NCBI GenBank assembly: GCA_963727535.1
Contig: CAVSGR010000004.1
Coordinates: 1 to 64,000 of the forward strand
Direction: 5' to 3'
DNA: 64,000 bases
Source of the DNA: RBG-16-34-14 sp963727535
Lineage (GTDB): Bacteria > Bacteroidota > Ignavibacteria > Ignavibacteriales > Ignavibacteriaceae
In this document: positions 19,879-29,469 of the stretch, piece by piece
Layout: every line of letters begins with the position of its first letter
Position numbering within the stretch: the first letter of the stretch is position 1
Notes under the pieces: generated by a model
Database searches by the model: none
Seen by the model: the letters and a program-made list of their open reading frames with translations, nothing else
Told to the model about the DNA's origin: nothing
Position numbers and translations under genes: made by a program

Positions 19879-21534
19879 CTATGTTTGTATCACTCCCGGA
19901 TTAAACCTTGATATCTCGGGATTACTATTTGCAACTTCTATTGCCATTGATACATATTCTCTTGTTAAAGCAGGGTCTATAATTTCATCAATCCATAATC
20001 TTGCTGCAGCGTAAAGAGGAGAGTTTTTTTCATCATAAGCTTTTGTCATTTCATCAAGAAGTTTTTGCTTATCTTTTTCTGTAGGATGTTCCCCGCTCTT
20101 TTCTGCTTGCTTAATTTTAATATCAAGCATAACGCTCGCTGCTTGTGAAGAACCCATTACTGCAATTTTAGCGTTTGGATAAGCAAAGATAAATCTCGGA
20201 TCATAGGCTTTACCGCACATTGCATAGTTGCCGGCACCAAAACTATTGCCAACAATTATTGTGATTTTTGGAACGACAGAGTTTGCAACAGCGTTAACCA
20301 TTTTTGCGCCATCTTTAATTATTCCTCCATGCTCTGCACGGCTGCCAACCATAAATCCTGTAACATCCTGCAAAAAAAGCAAAGGAATTTTTTTCTGATT
20401 ACAGTTCATTATAAATCTTGCAGCCTTATCGGCACTATCGGAATAAATAACTCCTCCAACCTGCATCTCACCTGATTCTGTTTTAACTATGTTTCTTTGA
20501 TTAGCAACAATTCCAACTGACCATCCATCAATTCTTGCATAAGCAGTTATTAAAGTTTTTCCGTATCCCGCTTTATATTCATCAATCTCCGAGTTGTCAA
20601 CAACTCTTGCAATCAGTTCATAAGTATCGTGAGGTTTTGTAGTGTCTTCGGGAAGTAAACCATAAATTTCTTTTTGGGAAAAGAGAGCTGGTTTACTTTC
20701 TATTCTATTAAATCCTGCCTTTGGATGATCGCCAAATTTTTCTGTCAAGCTTCTTATTTGCCCAAGACATTCTTCATCATTTTTCATTATATAATCTGTA
20801 ACACCGGAAATATTTGACTGGACTTTTGCACCGCCAAGACTTTCATTATCAATCACTTCACCGATTGCAGCTTTTACAAGATGCGAGCCCGCAAGAAAAA
20901 CTGAACCTTCACCTTCTACAATTAATGCTTCATCGCTCATAATAGGGAGGTAAGCTCCGCCTGCAACACAAGGACCCATTATAGCCGCAATCTGTGGAAT
21001 TCCCATTGAAGACATCATAGCATTGTTTCTAAAAACTCTGCCGAAATGTTCTTTATCAGGAAAAATTTCATCCTGCATTGGAAGAAAAACTCCAGCACTA
21101 TCAACAAGATAAATTATTGGCAGCCTGTTATCCATTGCAATTTCCTGTGCGCGTAAATTCTTTTTTGCAGTTATAGGGAACCACGCTCCTGCTTTTACTG
21201 TTGCATCGTTAGCAACAATTACATGATACCGATCATTGATTTTTCCAACTCCATAAACTGTTCCCGCACTCGGTGCTCCGCCATGTTCTTCGTACATTCC
21301 GTAAGCTGCAAAAGAACTAAGCTCAAAAAATTCTTTTGGGCTGTCTACAAGTTTATTTATTCTTTCACGTGCAGTTAGCTTGCCTTTTGCTTTATGTTTC
21401 TCAGTAGCTTTTTTCCCACCGCCAAATTTAATTTTATCTGTTTTAGCATTGAGTTTTCTCAGCAATTCTTTTTGATAATCTTCTCTTTTGTTAAAAGAGG
21501 AATTTTGATTTATTGATGAGCCGATTTTTTTCAT
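19879..21534 (-). CDS. Acyl-CoA carboxylase, carboxyltransferase (beta) subunit
   Basis: 551 residues of the methylcrotonyl/propionyl/geranyl-CoA carboxyltransferase family. GKLTARERI, GGAPSAGTVYGVGKI, DSAGVFLPMQDE, GPCVAGGAYLP and, in the C-terminal half, LQDVTGFMVGSRAEHGGI, GNSFGAGNYAMCG and FIFAYPNAKIAVMG are the conserved acyl-CoA and biotin-binding segments. It moves a carboxyl group from carboxybiotin to an acyl-CoA. The motif set is closest to the methylcrotonyl-CoA type (leucine breakdown), but substrate choice is inferred. No biotin carboxylase subunit is in the window; an acyl-CoA dehydrogenase lies directly upstream, which fits leucine catabolism. Confidence 0.92.
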   Translation of the reverse strand: MKKIGSSINQNSSFNKREDYQKELLRKLNAKTDKIKFGGGKKATEKHKAKGKLTARERINKLVDSPKEFFELSSFAAYGMYEEHGGAPSAGTVYGVGKINDRYHVIVANDATVKAGAWFPITAKKNLRAQEIAMDNRLPIIYLVDSAGVFLPMQDEIFPDKEHFGRVFRNNAMMSSMGIPQIAAIMGPCVAGGAYLPIMSDEALIVEGEGSVFLAGSHLVKAAIGEVIDNESLGGAKVQSNISGVTDYIMKNDEECLGQIRSLTEKFGDHPKAGFNRIESKPALFSQKEIYGLLPEDTTKPHDTYELIARVVDNSEIDEYKAGYGKTLITAYARIDGWSVGIVANQRNIVKTESGEMQVGGVIYSDSADKAARFIMNCNQKKIPLLFLQDVTGFMVGSRAEHGGIIKDGAKMVNAVANSVVPKITIIVGNSFGAGNYAMCGKAYDPRFIFAYPNAKIAVMGSSQAASVMLDIKIKQAEKSGEHPTEKDKQKLLDEMTKAYDEKNSPLYAAARLWIDEIIDPALTREYVSMAIEVANSNPEISRFNPGVIQT

Positions 21535-21549
21535 AAAGTTTTTATAAGT

Positions 21550-21576
21550 GTAGCACAGATTAGTAATCTGTGCTAC
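21550..21576. repeat. Perfect 12-bp palindrome (REP-like) between acd and carboxylase genes
   Basis: Bases 21550-21561 and 21565-21576 are exact inverted copies separated by AGT. It sits in the 50-base gap between two minus-strand genes. There is no U-tract, so it reads more like a dispersed palindromic repeat or mRNA hairpin than a terminator. Confidence 0.7.
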
Positions 21577-21584
21577 GGAAATTG

Positions 21585-22751
21585 TTATTCTTCACTCAGC
21601 AAACTTCTTGCAATAACTATTCTTTGTATTTCAGAAGTACCTTCTCCGATTGTGCAAAGTTTTACGTCACGGTAAAACTTTTCCACGGGATAATCTTTTA
21701 TAAAACCATATCCGCCAAAAATCTGAACAGCTTCACTCGAGGCTTCCTCTGCTATTTCACTTGCAAATAGTTTTGCCATTGCAGCTTCTTTAATAATTGA
21801 TTCGCCTTTGTCTTTTTTTAAAGCTGCCCTGTATGTTAATAATTTTGCTGCTTCGATGTTTGTTGCTATTTCGGCGAGCTTAAATTGTATTCCCTGAAAT
21901 TCATGTAAATGTTTTCCAAATTGTTTTCTTTCTCCTGAATATTTAATTGATGCATTGAGACAGCCCTCTGCAAGTCCGAGGCTTAATGCCGCGATTGATA
22001 TTCTTCCTCCTTCGAGTATTTTCATTGCCTGAATAAATCCTTCGCCTTCTTCTCCAATTAAATTTCCTACCGGCACTTTACAGTTTTCAAAAGTCAATTG
22101 AGTCGTATCGCTTGCACGCATACCAAGTTTGTTTTCTTTCTTGCCGACAATTAATCCTTCCATTCCCTTTTCAAGAATGAAAGCAGATATCCCTTTTTTT
22201 TCTTTAGACTTATCTGTGATTGCCATTATAACAAGAGTACTTCCAACAGTACCATGAGTTGTGAAAGTTTTAGAACCATTCAGAATGTAATAACCATCTT
22301 TTTTTTCTGCTGTTGTTCTTAATCCAGCAGCATCACTTCCGGAAACAGATTCTGTCAACCCCCACGCTGCAATTTTTTTACCGGAGGTTAAATCAGGAAG
22401 ATATTTTTTCTTTTGTTCTTCGTTTGCAAATCTTAAAATATGGTTTGTGCCTAAACCATTGTGAGCGGCAACAGACAAAGCAATTGAAGGATCGACTTTT
22501 GCCAACTCTTCTATAATAATTACAAACTCTGCATAACCTAATCCTGCACCACCAAATTCTTCGGGGACAAGTATTCCAAGAAAACCAAGTTCACCAAGTT
22601 GCTGCATTATTTCCATAGGAAATTCCTGTGGCTCGTCATACTTCATCACAACGGGTTTAATTGTTTTTTCTGCAAATTCCCTAATTGTGTCCTGTATGAT
22701 TATCTGGTCCTCGGTCAGATCCATATTAAATGTATTTTCTGCAGTGTCCAT
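21585..22751 (-). CDS. Acyl-CoA dehydrogenase
   Basis: 388 residues from ATG 22751, which follows AAAGGA; longer starts would run into the meaB gene. The N-terminal helical part has DLTEDQIIIQDTIREFAE. The middle has WGLTESVSGSDAAGLRTTA (FAD/substrate segment) and TLVIMAITDKS, and the end has EEASSEAVQIFGGYGFIKD and YRDVKLCTIGEGTSEIQRI; the Glu in IGEGTSEIQ is near the catalytic base position used by isovaleryl-type enzymes. It oxidises acyl-CoA to enoyl-CoA and passes electrons to ETF. With the adjacent carboxylase it suggests branched-chain amino-acid breakdown. Confidence 0.94.
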   Translation of the reverse strand: MDTAENTFNMDLTEDQIIIQDTIREFAEKTIKPVVMKYDEPQEFPMEIMQQLGELGFLGILVPEEFGGAGLGYAEFVIIIEELAKVDPSIALSVAAHNGLGTNHILRFANEEQKKKYLPDLTSGKKIAAWGLTESVSGSDAAGLRTTAEKKDGYYILNGSKTFTTHGTVGSTLVIMAITDKSKEKKGISAFILEKGMEGLIVGKKENKLGMRASDTTQLTFENCKVPVGNLIGEEGEGFIQAMKILEGGRISIAALSLGLAEGCLNASIKYSGERKQFGKHLHEFQGIQFKLAEIATNIEAAKLLTYRAALKKDKGESIIKEAAMAKLFASEIAEEASSEAVQIFGGYGFIKDYPVEKFYRDVKLCTIGEGTSEIQRIVIARSLLSEE

Positions 22752-22797
22752 GATTTTCCTTTCAGTGTTTAAGTTTTTTGACTTAAGGAATTTATAT

Positions 22798-23752
22798 CTA
22801 AAGATTCTTTTTGAAATCTTCGATAATATTTTCTGCAATATGATACGGTGATAAATTTCCCAGAACTACTTTTTCTAAAGAGGAATTTAATGATTTTTCA
22901 TTTCTTTCTCCCCATAATTCCTGTCTTATTTTATCTTCTACAATTTCTTTAATTCTTACTTTGATTCTTTTTTCACGTTTCTTTAACAAGTTTTTTGTCT
23001 TTATTAAATATTCTTTGTGTTTATTGATCTCATCAGCAATTTCTGAGATTCCTTTGTTTTCTGTTGCAACTGTTTTAACAATATTGGGCAGCCAGGAAGT
23101 TTCATCATGATCACGAAGCATAAGAATTGTTTTCAAAGCAGTTACGGCATGCTCAGCAGCAGGACGATCACTTTTGTTTAAAACAAAAAAATCTCCAATT
23201 TCCATTAAGCCGGCTTTCATAGCTTGAACGGTGTCACCCGATTCTGGAACTAAAACCACAATTGTCGTATCTGCCGCCTGTGCAATATCGAGTTCTGACT
23301 GACCAACGCCAACAGTTTCAAGGATAATATAATCATATCCTCCTGCATCTAAAACATCTGCTGCATCAATAGCTTTTTTGCTTAAGCCACCAAGACTTCC
23401 CCGTCGTAGCCATACTTCGAATGAAAACTCCGCCGTCGTTAGCTAGGTCATTCATTCTTATTCTATCGCCAAGTAAAGCACCGCCTGTAAAAGGGCTTGT
23501 CGGATCGACGGCAATTATTCCAACTTTTTTATTTTGTGTTCTGTAAAATTTTGTTAGCTGATTTGTTATTGTGCTTTTACCTGCGCCGGGAGGACCAGTT
23601 ATTCCTATCCTGTAAGCTTTGCCAACTGATGAATAAATATTTTTTAGTAATTCTGATGAATCTGAGTTATTTGATTCTACAATTGATATTGATTTTGCAA
23701 TCGCTCTTCTATCATTTTTCAATAGACTTTGAATTAAATCATTATCAATCAT
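22798..23752 (-). CDS. meaB: MeaB/ArgK-type GTPase, methylmalonyl-CoA mutase chaperone (one frameshift)
   Basis: The N-terminal part has GITGPPGAGKSTITNQL (P-loop), AVDPTSPFTGGALLGDRIRM and VFIRSMAT, all diagnostic of MeaB. An extra base near 23400 breaks the frame; one frame over it continues RGSLGGLSKKAIDAADVL, GGYDYIILETVGVGQSE and VLVPESGDTVQAMKAG, then FVLNKSD to the stop at 22798. MeaB uses GTP to load and protect the B12 cofactor of methylmalonyl-CoA mutase. The mutase itself is not in the window. The context with a carboxylase and a dehydrogenase fits propionyl-CoA/branched-chain metabolism. Confidence 0.9.
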
Positions 23753-23769
23753 ATAAAAATTGAGTCAAT

Positions 23770-24687
23770 TCAGGTTTTCTTAAAGTACTCTACAGTTTCT
23801 TTTAATCCCTCTTCAAGAGTTGTTGACGGTTTCCAGTTGAATTTCTTAAAGAGTTTTTCAGAAGTTATTACACTTCTCATTTGTTCTCCGGGAGCGGCTG
23901 GTCCGTGCTTTTCTTCTTTATTACTTCCGGTAAGTTTATTCAGATTATTGAAAAGTTCATTTACATCAGTTTCTTTTGCAGTTCCGACATTATAAATATC
24001 ACAAACATCATCTTTTAACCCTAAAAGATTTGCTTTAACAACATCTCCAACAAAAACATAATCCCTGGTTTGCTTACCCGTTCCGTTGATTACAGGTTGT
24101 TCACCGGCAAGAAGCTTTGTTGTAAAGATTGCTACAACTCCGGCTTCACCTTTTGAGTTTTGTCTTGGTCCATAAATATTAGCGTATCTCAAAATTGTAT
24201 ATTTAAAATCATACTGCGATTTATAGAAGAAAAGATATTTCTCAACCGTCAATTTTGAAATGCCATAAGGGGACAGGGGAGCTGTTGGATGATTTTCGTC
24301 TGCAGGATAATAACTTTGTTCGCCGTAAACTGCTCCGCCTGTTGAAGCGAACATAAATTTTTTAACTCCCGTTTTTATGCAGCATTGCAAAAGATTTATA
24401 GTTCCAAGTATATTTGTATTTGCATCGAAAGCAGGATCAGCAACTGACTTACGAACATCCATTTGTGCTGCGTGATGATTTACAACATCAAATTTTTCTT
24501 TTTCAAAAAGTTGAAGAAGATTCGGATCTCCAATATCAGTTTTCACAAATTTTGCTTTTGGATTTACGTTTTTTTCAAATCCTGTGGCGAGATTATCTAG
24601 TACAGTAACAGAATGTCCTTCATTGATAAAAGCGTCTGTTATATGTGATGCTATAAAACCAGCTCCGCCGGTGACAAGTATTTTCAC
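23770..24687 (-). CDS. NAD-dependent UDP-sugar epimerase (GalE-like extended SDR)
   Basis: 305 residues. VTGGAGFIASHITDAF (NAD loop), NHHAAQMDVRKSV, ASTGGAVYGEQ and the catalytic YGISKLTVEKY (YxxxK), then YGPRQNSKGEAGVV are typical of UDP-glucose 4-epimerase-like enzymes. It probably interconverts UDP-hexoses or UDP-HexNAc for surface sugars. The start codon is GTG at 24687, overlapping the TAG of nadD by one base; meaB follows after 17 bases. Exact substrate cannot be told. Confidence 0.88.
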   Translation of the reverse strand: MKILVTGGAGFIASHITDAFINEGHSVTVLDNLATGFEKNVNPKAKFVKTDIGDPNLLQLFEKEKFDVVNHHAAQMDVRKSVADPAFDANTNILGTINLLQCCIKTGVKKFMFASTGGAVYGEQSYYPADENHPTAPLSPYGISKLTVEKYLFFYKSQYDFKYTILRYANIYGPRQNSKGEAGVVAIFTTKLLAGEQPVINGTGKQTRDYVFVGDVVKANLLGLKDDVCDIYNVGTAKETDVNELFNNLNKLTGSNKEEKHGPAAPGEQMRSVITSEKLFKKFNWKPSTTLEEGLKETVEYFKKT

Positions 24688-25265
24688 TATTTATCCTTAT
24701 AAAGTTTATGTTTTAAAATATAATCCTGTACTTTATCCGGTACGAGGAAATTGATAGGCAAATTATCGTGAGTCTTTTTTCTTATAATTGATCCACTGAT
24801 TTGAATGAATGGACTTTTTAGAAAAATTGCTGCACGGTAAAACTTATTTTGTTTTCCGCGGGGGATATTTAATTTTCTTCTTAATACAACAAGCTTTGCA
24901 AGCCTAAGTACTTCATCAGGTTCCCGCCAGGTATGAAATTTAAAAATGTTATCGTAACCAATTATTAATTCTATATGATCGTATTTCTTTTTTAGCTCAC
25001 GAAGTGTATCCACAGTATAAGAAACAGATTTCCTGTTAAGCTCTATTTCAGAACATTCAAAATATGGGACCCTTTCAATTGCCAGGTTAACCATATTTAC
25101 GCGGTGCTTAGCCTCTGACACTTTAACACTTTGTTTGTGAGGCGAAATATAGGTTGGAATAAAAATTATTTTATCGAGATTCCGCATTTCTTTTACTGTT
25201 TCTGCGGTGATTAAATGACCGTTATGTACTGGGTCAAAACAACCTCCGTAAACTCCAATTTTCAT
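24687..25265 (-). CDS. nadD: Nicotinate-nucleotide adenylyltransferase
   Basis: 192 residues. The N-terminal GVYGGCFDPVHNGHL contains the HxGH nucleotidyltransferase motif, followed by FIPTYISPHK, the nicotinate-binding stretch. Near the C-terminus ISGSIIRK is the ISSTxIR motif. It joins nicotinate mononucleotide and ATP to give deamido-NAD. First gene of the minus-strand unit nadD-epimerase-meaB; a 99-base gap separates it from the PrsW-like gene. Confidence 0.95.
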   Translation of the reverse strand: MKIGVYGGCFDPVHNGHLITAETVKEMRNLDKIIFIPTYISPHKQSVKVSEAKHRVNMVNLAIERVPYFECSEIELNRKSVSYTVDTLRELKKKYDHIELIIGYDNIFKFHTWREPDEVLRLAKLVVLRRKLNIPRGKQNKFYRAAIFLKSPFIQISGSIIRKKTHDNLPINFLVPDKVQDYILKHKLYKDK

Positions 25266-25364
25266 TTTTGGTAATTCCTTTAAACGATAATCAAAAAATT
25301 TCTAATTAGTATTTAACTTTAAAAACCTTAATCATAAGATTAAAAATAAAACGGGACTTTATAT

Positions 25365-26318
25365 TTATTTGATACTTTTATTAGACAAAAGAAACCGAAT
25401 AAAGTTTCGATAGTAAGTTACATTATCTTCATAAAAATTTTTACTTCTGCCACTCGCGTTTCGGAGCTGTTTTTTCCTAAAAGCCAAAGTTGTTGCAGCA
25501 TTAATATATGATTTGCGAATGCTTTCATCAACCCAGCCAAACTTGTTCCTTTTTGACGAGTTCAAAATACTTAGATGCGTAAAAGGAATCAATCCGTTTT
25601 GTGCTTCGCTAAGAAGCTCATTATATATGATTTTCTTTTCACTAATAATAGATATTGAAAATGTAAGTATGAAAATTACAATAGTAATAATCATAAATAA
25701 AAATCCGAGTAATGTTGTTGATTTAAAGCTTACGCTGAAATTCCAGGCAAAATGAATGAGTATTGCAACCAACAAGCCGGCAAATATGAAAAGTATTTTT
25801 GCAGGTTCTTTTTTGTATTTTGAATAAGCAAGGAAAGCTCCGAATGAAGCTGTAGCAACGCAATGCATAACCGCCGAAAACAATGTTCTGATAACGACAA
25901 TTGTTATCCAGTTTGTAAGTGTATTTCCATAAGTAATAAAGTAGAGAAAATTTTCAGTCATTCCGAAACCGAGACCGATAGCGCCTCCGTAAACTATTCC
26001 GTCGGTAATATTATCAAAATTTTTATTCCTGATAATGAAAATGAGAAAAGCACCTTTAGTGATTTCTTCCACAAAGGGCGCAACAGCAATAGTTCCTATT
26101 CTTTCCAATTGAACTTTGTCATAGACAAAGAGGGAAATAAAAGTATAAATAATTGTACTCCAGGCGATGGCAAATATTATTGCTCCAATTCCGCCCCATA
26201 AATAATTTTTAAGTACAAGACTAAAAGGCTCTCTTTCATACCGGTCCACCCACCAGATTATTAAAAGGTAAGTAAACATTGGCAGAACAGCGGCAAGGGC
26301 AGAAGCGGCTATGTGCAA
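25365..26318 (-). CDS. PrsW family intramembrane metalloprotease
   Basis: 317 residues with about eight membrane segments. It carries the PrsW-type motifs: FVEEITKG (EExxK) near residue 80, FGMTENFLYF (ExxxY) near residue 118 and a conserved ILIHFAWN near residue 188 supplying the zinc/catalytic His. In Bacillus subtilis the founding member cleaves anti-sigma factor RsiW; here the target is unknown. It follows the ABC-2 exporter genes by nine bases, so it is probably co-transcribed with them. A basic C-terminal tail lies in the cytoplasm. Confidence 0.85.
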   Translation of the reverse strand: MHIAASALAAVLPMFTYLLIIWWVDRYEREPFSLVLKNYLWGGIGAIIFAIAWSTIIYTFISLFVYDKVQLERIGTIAVAPFVEEITKGAFLIFIIRNKNFDNITDGIVYGGAIGLGFGMTENFLYFITYGNTLTNWITIVVIRTLFSAVMHCVATASFGAFLAYSKYKKEPAKILFIFAGLLVAILIHFAWNFSVSFKSTTLLGFLFMIITIVIFILTFSISIISEKKIIYNELLSEAQNGLIPFTHLSILNSSKRNKFGWVDESIRKSYINAATTLAFRKKQLRNASGRSKNFYEDNVTYYRNFIRFLLSNKSIK

Positions 26319-26327
26319 TTTAGTTTC

Positions 26328-27572
26328 CTACTTTTCTTTTATCCATTGAATTAATCCTTTTAAAGAAGGTCTTTTGCCGTATGAAAGAATTCCTATCCTG
26401 AATATTTTGGCTGAAAAAATTATAACAACATAAATCGAAAGAAGCATAATTATTATTGTTATAAGAATTTCACCAATAGGTACAGGACTTATATTTAATC
26501 TTAACATCATAAAAGAGGGGAGTGTAAGCGGAATGTAAGATAAAATTTTAATGTAACCGGCATGTGGGTTTTCTAATGCGGGTAACACAAAAATTATCGG
26601 GAGTATAAGCAAGAAGCTTAAATAGGTTGTTATTTGCTGTGCTTCCTGTTCACTGGTTACTATGGAGCCAATTCCAACAAACATACTCGTGTAAAAAACA
26701 AAACCAAGGATGAAGTAAATAAGAATTACAGGAATGTGCGCGAAAATTTCTACAGGGACTATTGTAGAACTTACTAATGAAATTCCGATGAGAAACCATA
26801 TAACGATTTGTGTTAATCCGAGAGCGCTTAATCCTAATATTTTGCCGGTTAGTAATTCGTTTGAAGTACAGCTTGATATTAATATTTCTATAAGCCTGTT
26901 TGATTTTTCCTCAACAAGGCTTCTTATCAGCATTCCGCCAGTATAAAGAATCATCATCATCAACAGCATGATAAATATGAAAGAAGAAAAGAATGTTATA
27001 AGAAAATCGCTTTTACTTTCCTTGCCGCTTTGTTCAATTTTAATCGGGTTTACTTCAGCAGATTTTGAAATGAATGATAACAACTCCGGATCAGCTTTTT
27101 CTTCATTAAGCTTAAGTTTTATTCTTGTATCATTAAAAGCAATTTCGAATCTTTTAAGATCTTTTAAATTCCCTGAACTTTTACTTCTGTAATCAACTAT
27201 AACTGAATCTGTCCCGGCATTTTGAATAAGCAGGTATCCTTCCACTTTCTCATCTATAACATCTTTATCGGCATTCTTTTTCAGTTCGTCTAAGGGCGTA
27301 TTTTTTGTTGTTAGGTTAATTAACAAATAGCAAAGCTGAATATCATCGAGTTTATATTTATTTAATTCTTCTCTTAAATCTTTTGCATACAACCCTGAGG
27401 TGTCTACAACCCCGATTACCTTTGTTTGGGAAACTTCTTGCTGTGAAAGTAAAGTTGGCGCTAAAGAGAATAAAATTAAAACTGCCGGAGTAAGTATAAG
27501 AGAAATGATAAAAGTTTTGGTTTTTACTTTCTCAACGAATTCCCATTTTGCAATTTCAAGAATTTTTTTCAT
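26328..27572 (-). CDS. ABC-2 type exporter permease (NatB-like)
   Basis: 414 residues. A first membrane helix at about residues 20-42 (ISLILTPAVLILFSL) is followed by a large extracytoplasmic domain (about 45-185). Five more helices follow, including GGMLIRSLVEEKSNRLIEIL, which is characteristic of NatB permeases. It pairs with the ATPase encoded directly upstream, whose stop overlaps its start by one base. NatAB systems export sodium or other solutes, but many ABC-2 pairs move other substrates, so the cargo is unknown. Confidence 0.9.
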   Translation of the reverse strand: MKKILEIAKWEFVEKVKTKTFIISLILTPAVLILFSLAPTLLSQQEVSQTKVIGVVDTSGLYAKDLREELNKYKLDDIQLCYLLINLTTKNTPLDELKKNADKDVIDEKVEGYLLIQNAGTDSVIVDYRSKSSGNLKDLKRFEIAFNDTRIKLKLNEEKADPELLSFISKSAEVNPIKIEQSGKESKSDFLITFFSSFIFIMLLMMMILYTGGMLIRSLVEEKSNRLIEILISSCTSNELLTGKILGLSALGLTQIVIWFLIGISLVSSTIVPVEIFAHIPVILIYFILGFVFYTSMFVGIGSIVTSEQEAQQITTYLSFLLILPIIFVLPALENPHAGYIKILSYIPLTLPSFMMLRLNISPVPIGEILITIIIMLLSIYVVIIFSAKIFRIGILSYGKRPSLKGLIQWIKEK

Positions 27573-28477
27573 TAAACTTGCTTTGAATGACTTTGTTCGA
27601 TTACATCTATGAAAATTTTATTAAGAGTAGGTCCAAGAACAGAAAAACTTTTAATATTGATTTTATCGACAATCATTCTTAGAAATTCGGATGGATCAAT
27701 ATTATCTTTTAGCTGGACTTCAGCAAAGTTGCTGTACCTGTCCATGTTCTTAACTTCTGTTAAAGTATTTAAAAACTCTGCGTCGCCATCAAATTCTATT
27801 TTAACAGTATTTGTCCCAAAATTCTTTTTAAGATTTGTAAGACTTCCCTGGTAAAGCTCTACTCCTTTATTCATAAGAAGAATATCAGAGCATAATTTTT
27901 CCGCAGTTTCCATTTGATGAGTAGAAAGAATAATTATTTTTCCATCAGTGACAAAAGACAAAACGGTTTCTTTTATCAAAGTTTGATTTATCGGATCGAA
28001 TCCAGTAAAAGGTTCATCGAGTATAAGCAGTCTTGGGTTGTGAATTACCGAAATAATGAATTGCACCTTTTGCTGATTTCCTTTTGAGAGTTCTTCAATT
28101 CTTTTGTTTGTGTATTGTTCAATCCCCAGTTTCTTCAGCCAGGATTTTGCTTCGCTTAAAGCACTATTCCGCTGCATTTTTTTTAATTTGGCAAAGTAAA
28201 GTATTACATCTATCACTTTGCTTCTTTTATATAATCCTCTTTCTTCCGGTAAATAGCCGATTGTATTAAGAAATTCATTTGTAATTGCTTGATCGTTAAA
28301 TGTAATGGTTCCCGAAGTCGGCTTAATAATATTGAGAACAGTTCTGAGTGTTGTTGTCTTACCGGCGCCGTTAGGTCCAAGAATTCCAAATATTCTTCCT
28401 TCTTCAACCTTGAAAGAAATATTATCAACAGCTACAACGTTTTTATATTCTTTTCTTAGATTTTCTACTACAAGCAT
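27572..28477 (-). CDS. ABC transporter ATP-binding protein (NatA-like)
   Basis: 301 residues. Walker A is GPNGAGKTT near residue 35, the signature is LSKGNQQKVQ near 133, and Walker B is LLILDEPFTGFDP near 153, followed by STHQMETAE with the switch His. The C-terminal 80 residues form the DUF4162-like tail common to NatA proteins. It powers the permease encoded next in the same operon. The gene diverges from the yceD-fab operon across a 268-base spacer. Confidence 0.95.
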   Translation of the reverse strand: MLVVENLRKEYKNVVAVDNISFKVEEGRIFGILGPNGAGKTTTLRTVLNIIKPTSGTITFNDQAITNEFLNTIGYLPEERGLYKRSKVIDVILYFAKLKKMQRNSALSEAKSWLKKLGIEQYTNKRIEELSKGNQQKVQFIISVIHNPRLLILDEPFTGFDPINQTLIKETVLSFVTDGKIIILSTHQMETAEKLCSDILLMNKGVELYQGSLTNLKKNFGTNTVKIEFDGDAEFLNTLTEVKNMDRYSNFAEVQLKDNIDPSEFLRMIVDKINIKSFSVLGPTLNKIFIDVIEQSHSKQV

Positions 28478-28745
28478 GGTAAAACAAGGGTAAGCAAAAA
28501 CCCCTTCTTTCTATTTAATTTTTTTAGGAAAGTTTTTATTAGTAAGCTTTCAAATAGTAATCAAAGCTAAATTTGCCGTTTAATTTAAGAAATTAAATTC
28601 CCTGAAAAAAATGAGCTCTAATACCGGGAAGATTATACTTAAATCATCTAAAAACCAAGCATTATAAGATTTTGAGTGGGTTGCTTATCTTTTTAACAAT
28701 ATCTATATTTTGAGCCGATTTTTGTTCTTTTAGAGGGATATTGTC
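28478..28745. promoter_or_regulatory. Divergent spacer between ABC exporter and fatty-acid operons
   Basis: This 268-base AT-rich gap separates minus-strand and plus-strand operons, so it must carry promoters for both. I see no gene, hairpin or clear operator in it, and no consensus promoter boxes I would defend. Confidence 0.4.
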
Positions 28746-29252
28746 ATGATAATTAAAATCAGCGGACTGAGTGATGATGTTCACGAATTTGTTTTTGAGG
28801 ATAAGATTGATAAGCTTGAACTAAAAGAGCCGTTCTTTGGAAATTATGTCGCGAAGATGGAATTAAAGAAATTTCATAACCAGGTTATTCTTAATTCGAA
28901 TATTTATACCACTGCCGCTTTCCAATGCGACAGATGTGGTGCGGATTTCAAAACCGAGCTTCAAAATCAATTTCAGGTTGTTTATTTATTTGGTAATTAT
29001 CCTGAAGAAAACAATTTAGAAAATGTGGTATATTTAGAGTTCGATACTGATAAAATAAATTTGTTTAATGAGTTAAGAGATTATGCTTTATTATCGGTGC
29101 CGATGAAAAAACTTTGCAGAGAAGATTGTAAAGGTTTGTGTTACACTTGTGGTAAAAATCTTAATGATGGAGCTTGTGATTGTGAAAAACAGCAGGCAGA
29201 TCCAAGATGGCAGCCACTGATCGAGTTAAAAAAGAAGATGAATATTAATTAA
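28746..29252 (+). CDS. yceD: YceD/DUF177 family protein
   Basis: 168 residues. The middle has a CDRCGADF pair and the end has CREDCKGLCYTCGKNLNDGACDC, the cysteine-rich signature of DUF177 (YceD), a protein of uncertain function tied to rRNA and membrane-lipid gene clusters. Its position immediately before rpmF and plsX is the conserved order in many bacteria. AGAGGGA precedes the ATG. Confidence 0.92.
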   Translation: MIIKISGLSDDVHEFVFEDKIDKLELKEPFFGNYVAKMELKKFHNQVILNSNIYTTAAFQCDRCGADFKTELQNQFQVVYLFGNYPEENNLENVVYLEFDTDKINLFNELRDYALLSVPMKKLCREDCKGLCYTCGKNLNDGACDCEKQQADPRWQPLIELKKKMNIN

Positions 29253-29270
29253 ACTAAAAGAAAGATAAAG

Positions 29271-29450
29271 ATGCCAAATCCAAAACGAAAATGGTCAAAG
29301 AGTAGAAGAGATAAAAGGAGAACGCATTACAAAGCAACTGTACCTTCTTTAAGTACATGTTCTAATTGTGGTGAAATGAAATTATCACATCGTGCTTGCC
29401 CTGCCTGCGGGTATTACAACGGTCGTTCGATGTTTATACCTAAATCATAA
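29271..29450 (+). CDS. rpmF: 50S ribosomal protein L32
   Basis: A 59-residue protein beginning MPNPKRKWSKSRRDKRR, with the zinc-ribbon cysteines CSNCGE and CPACGYY and the ending RSMFIPKS. This is a typical zinc-binding L32. It lies 18 bases after yceD and 19 bases before plsX, the standard arrangement. Confidence 0.97.
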   Translation: MPNPKRKWSKSRRDKRRTHYKATVPSLSTCSNCGEMKLSHRACPACGYYNGRSMFIPKS

Positions 29451-29469
29451 ATCAAACCCGGTTCTTTTA

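Noticed and set aside
29392..29469. Longer plsX start at 29392
   Set aside because: It would overlap most of the end of rpmF, while ATG 29470 gives the usual PlsX N-terminus.
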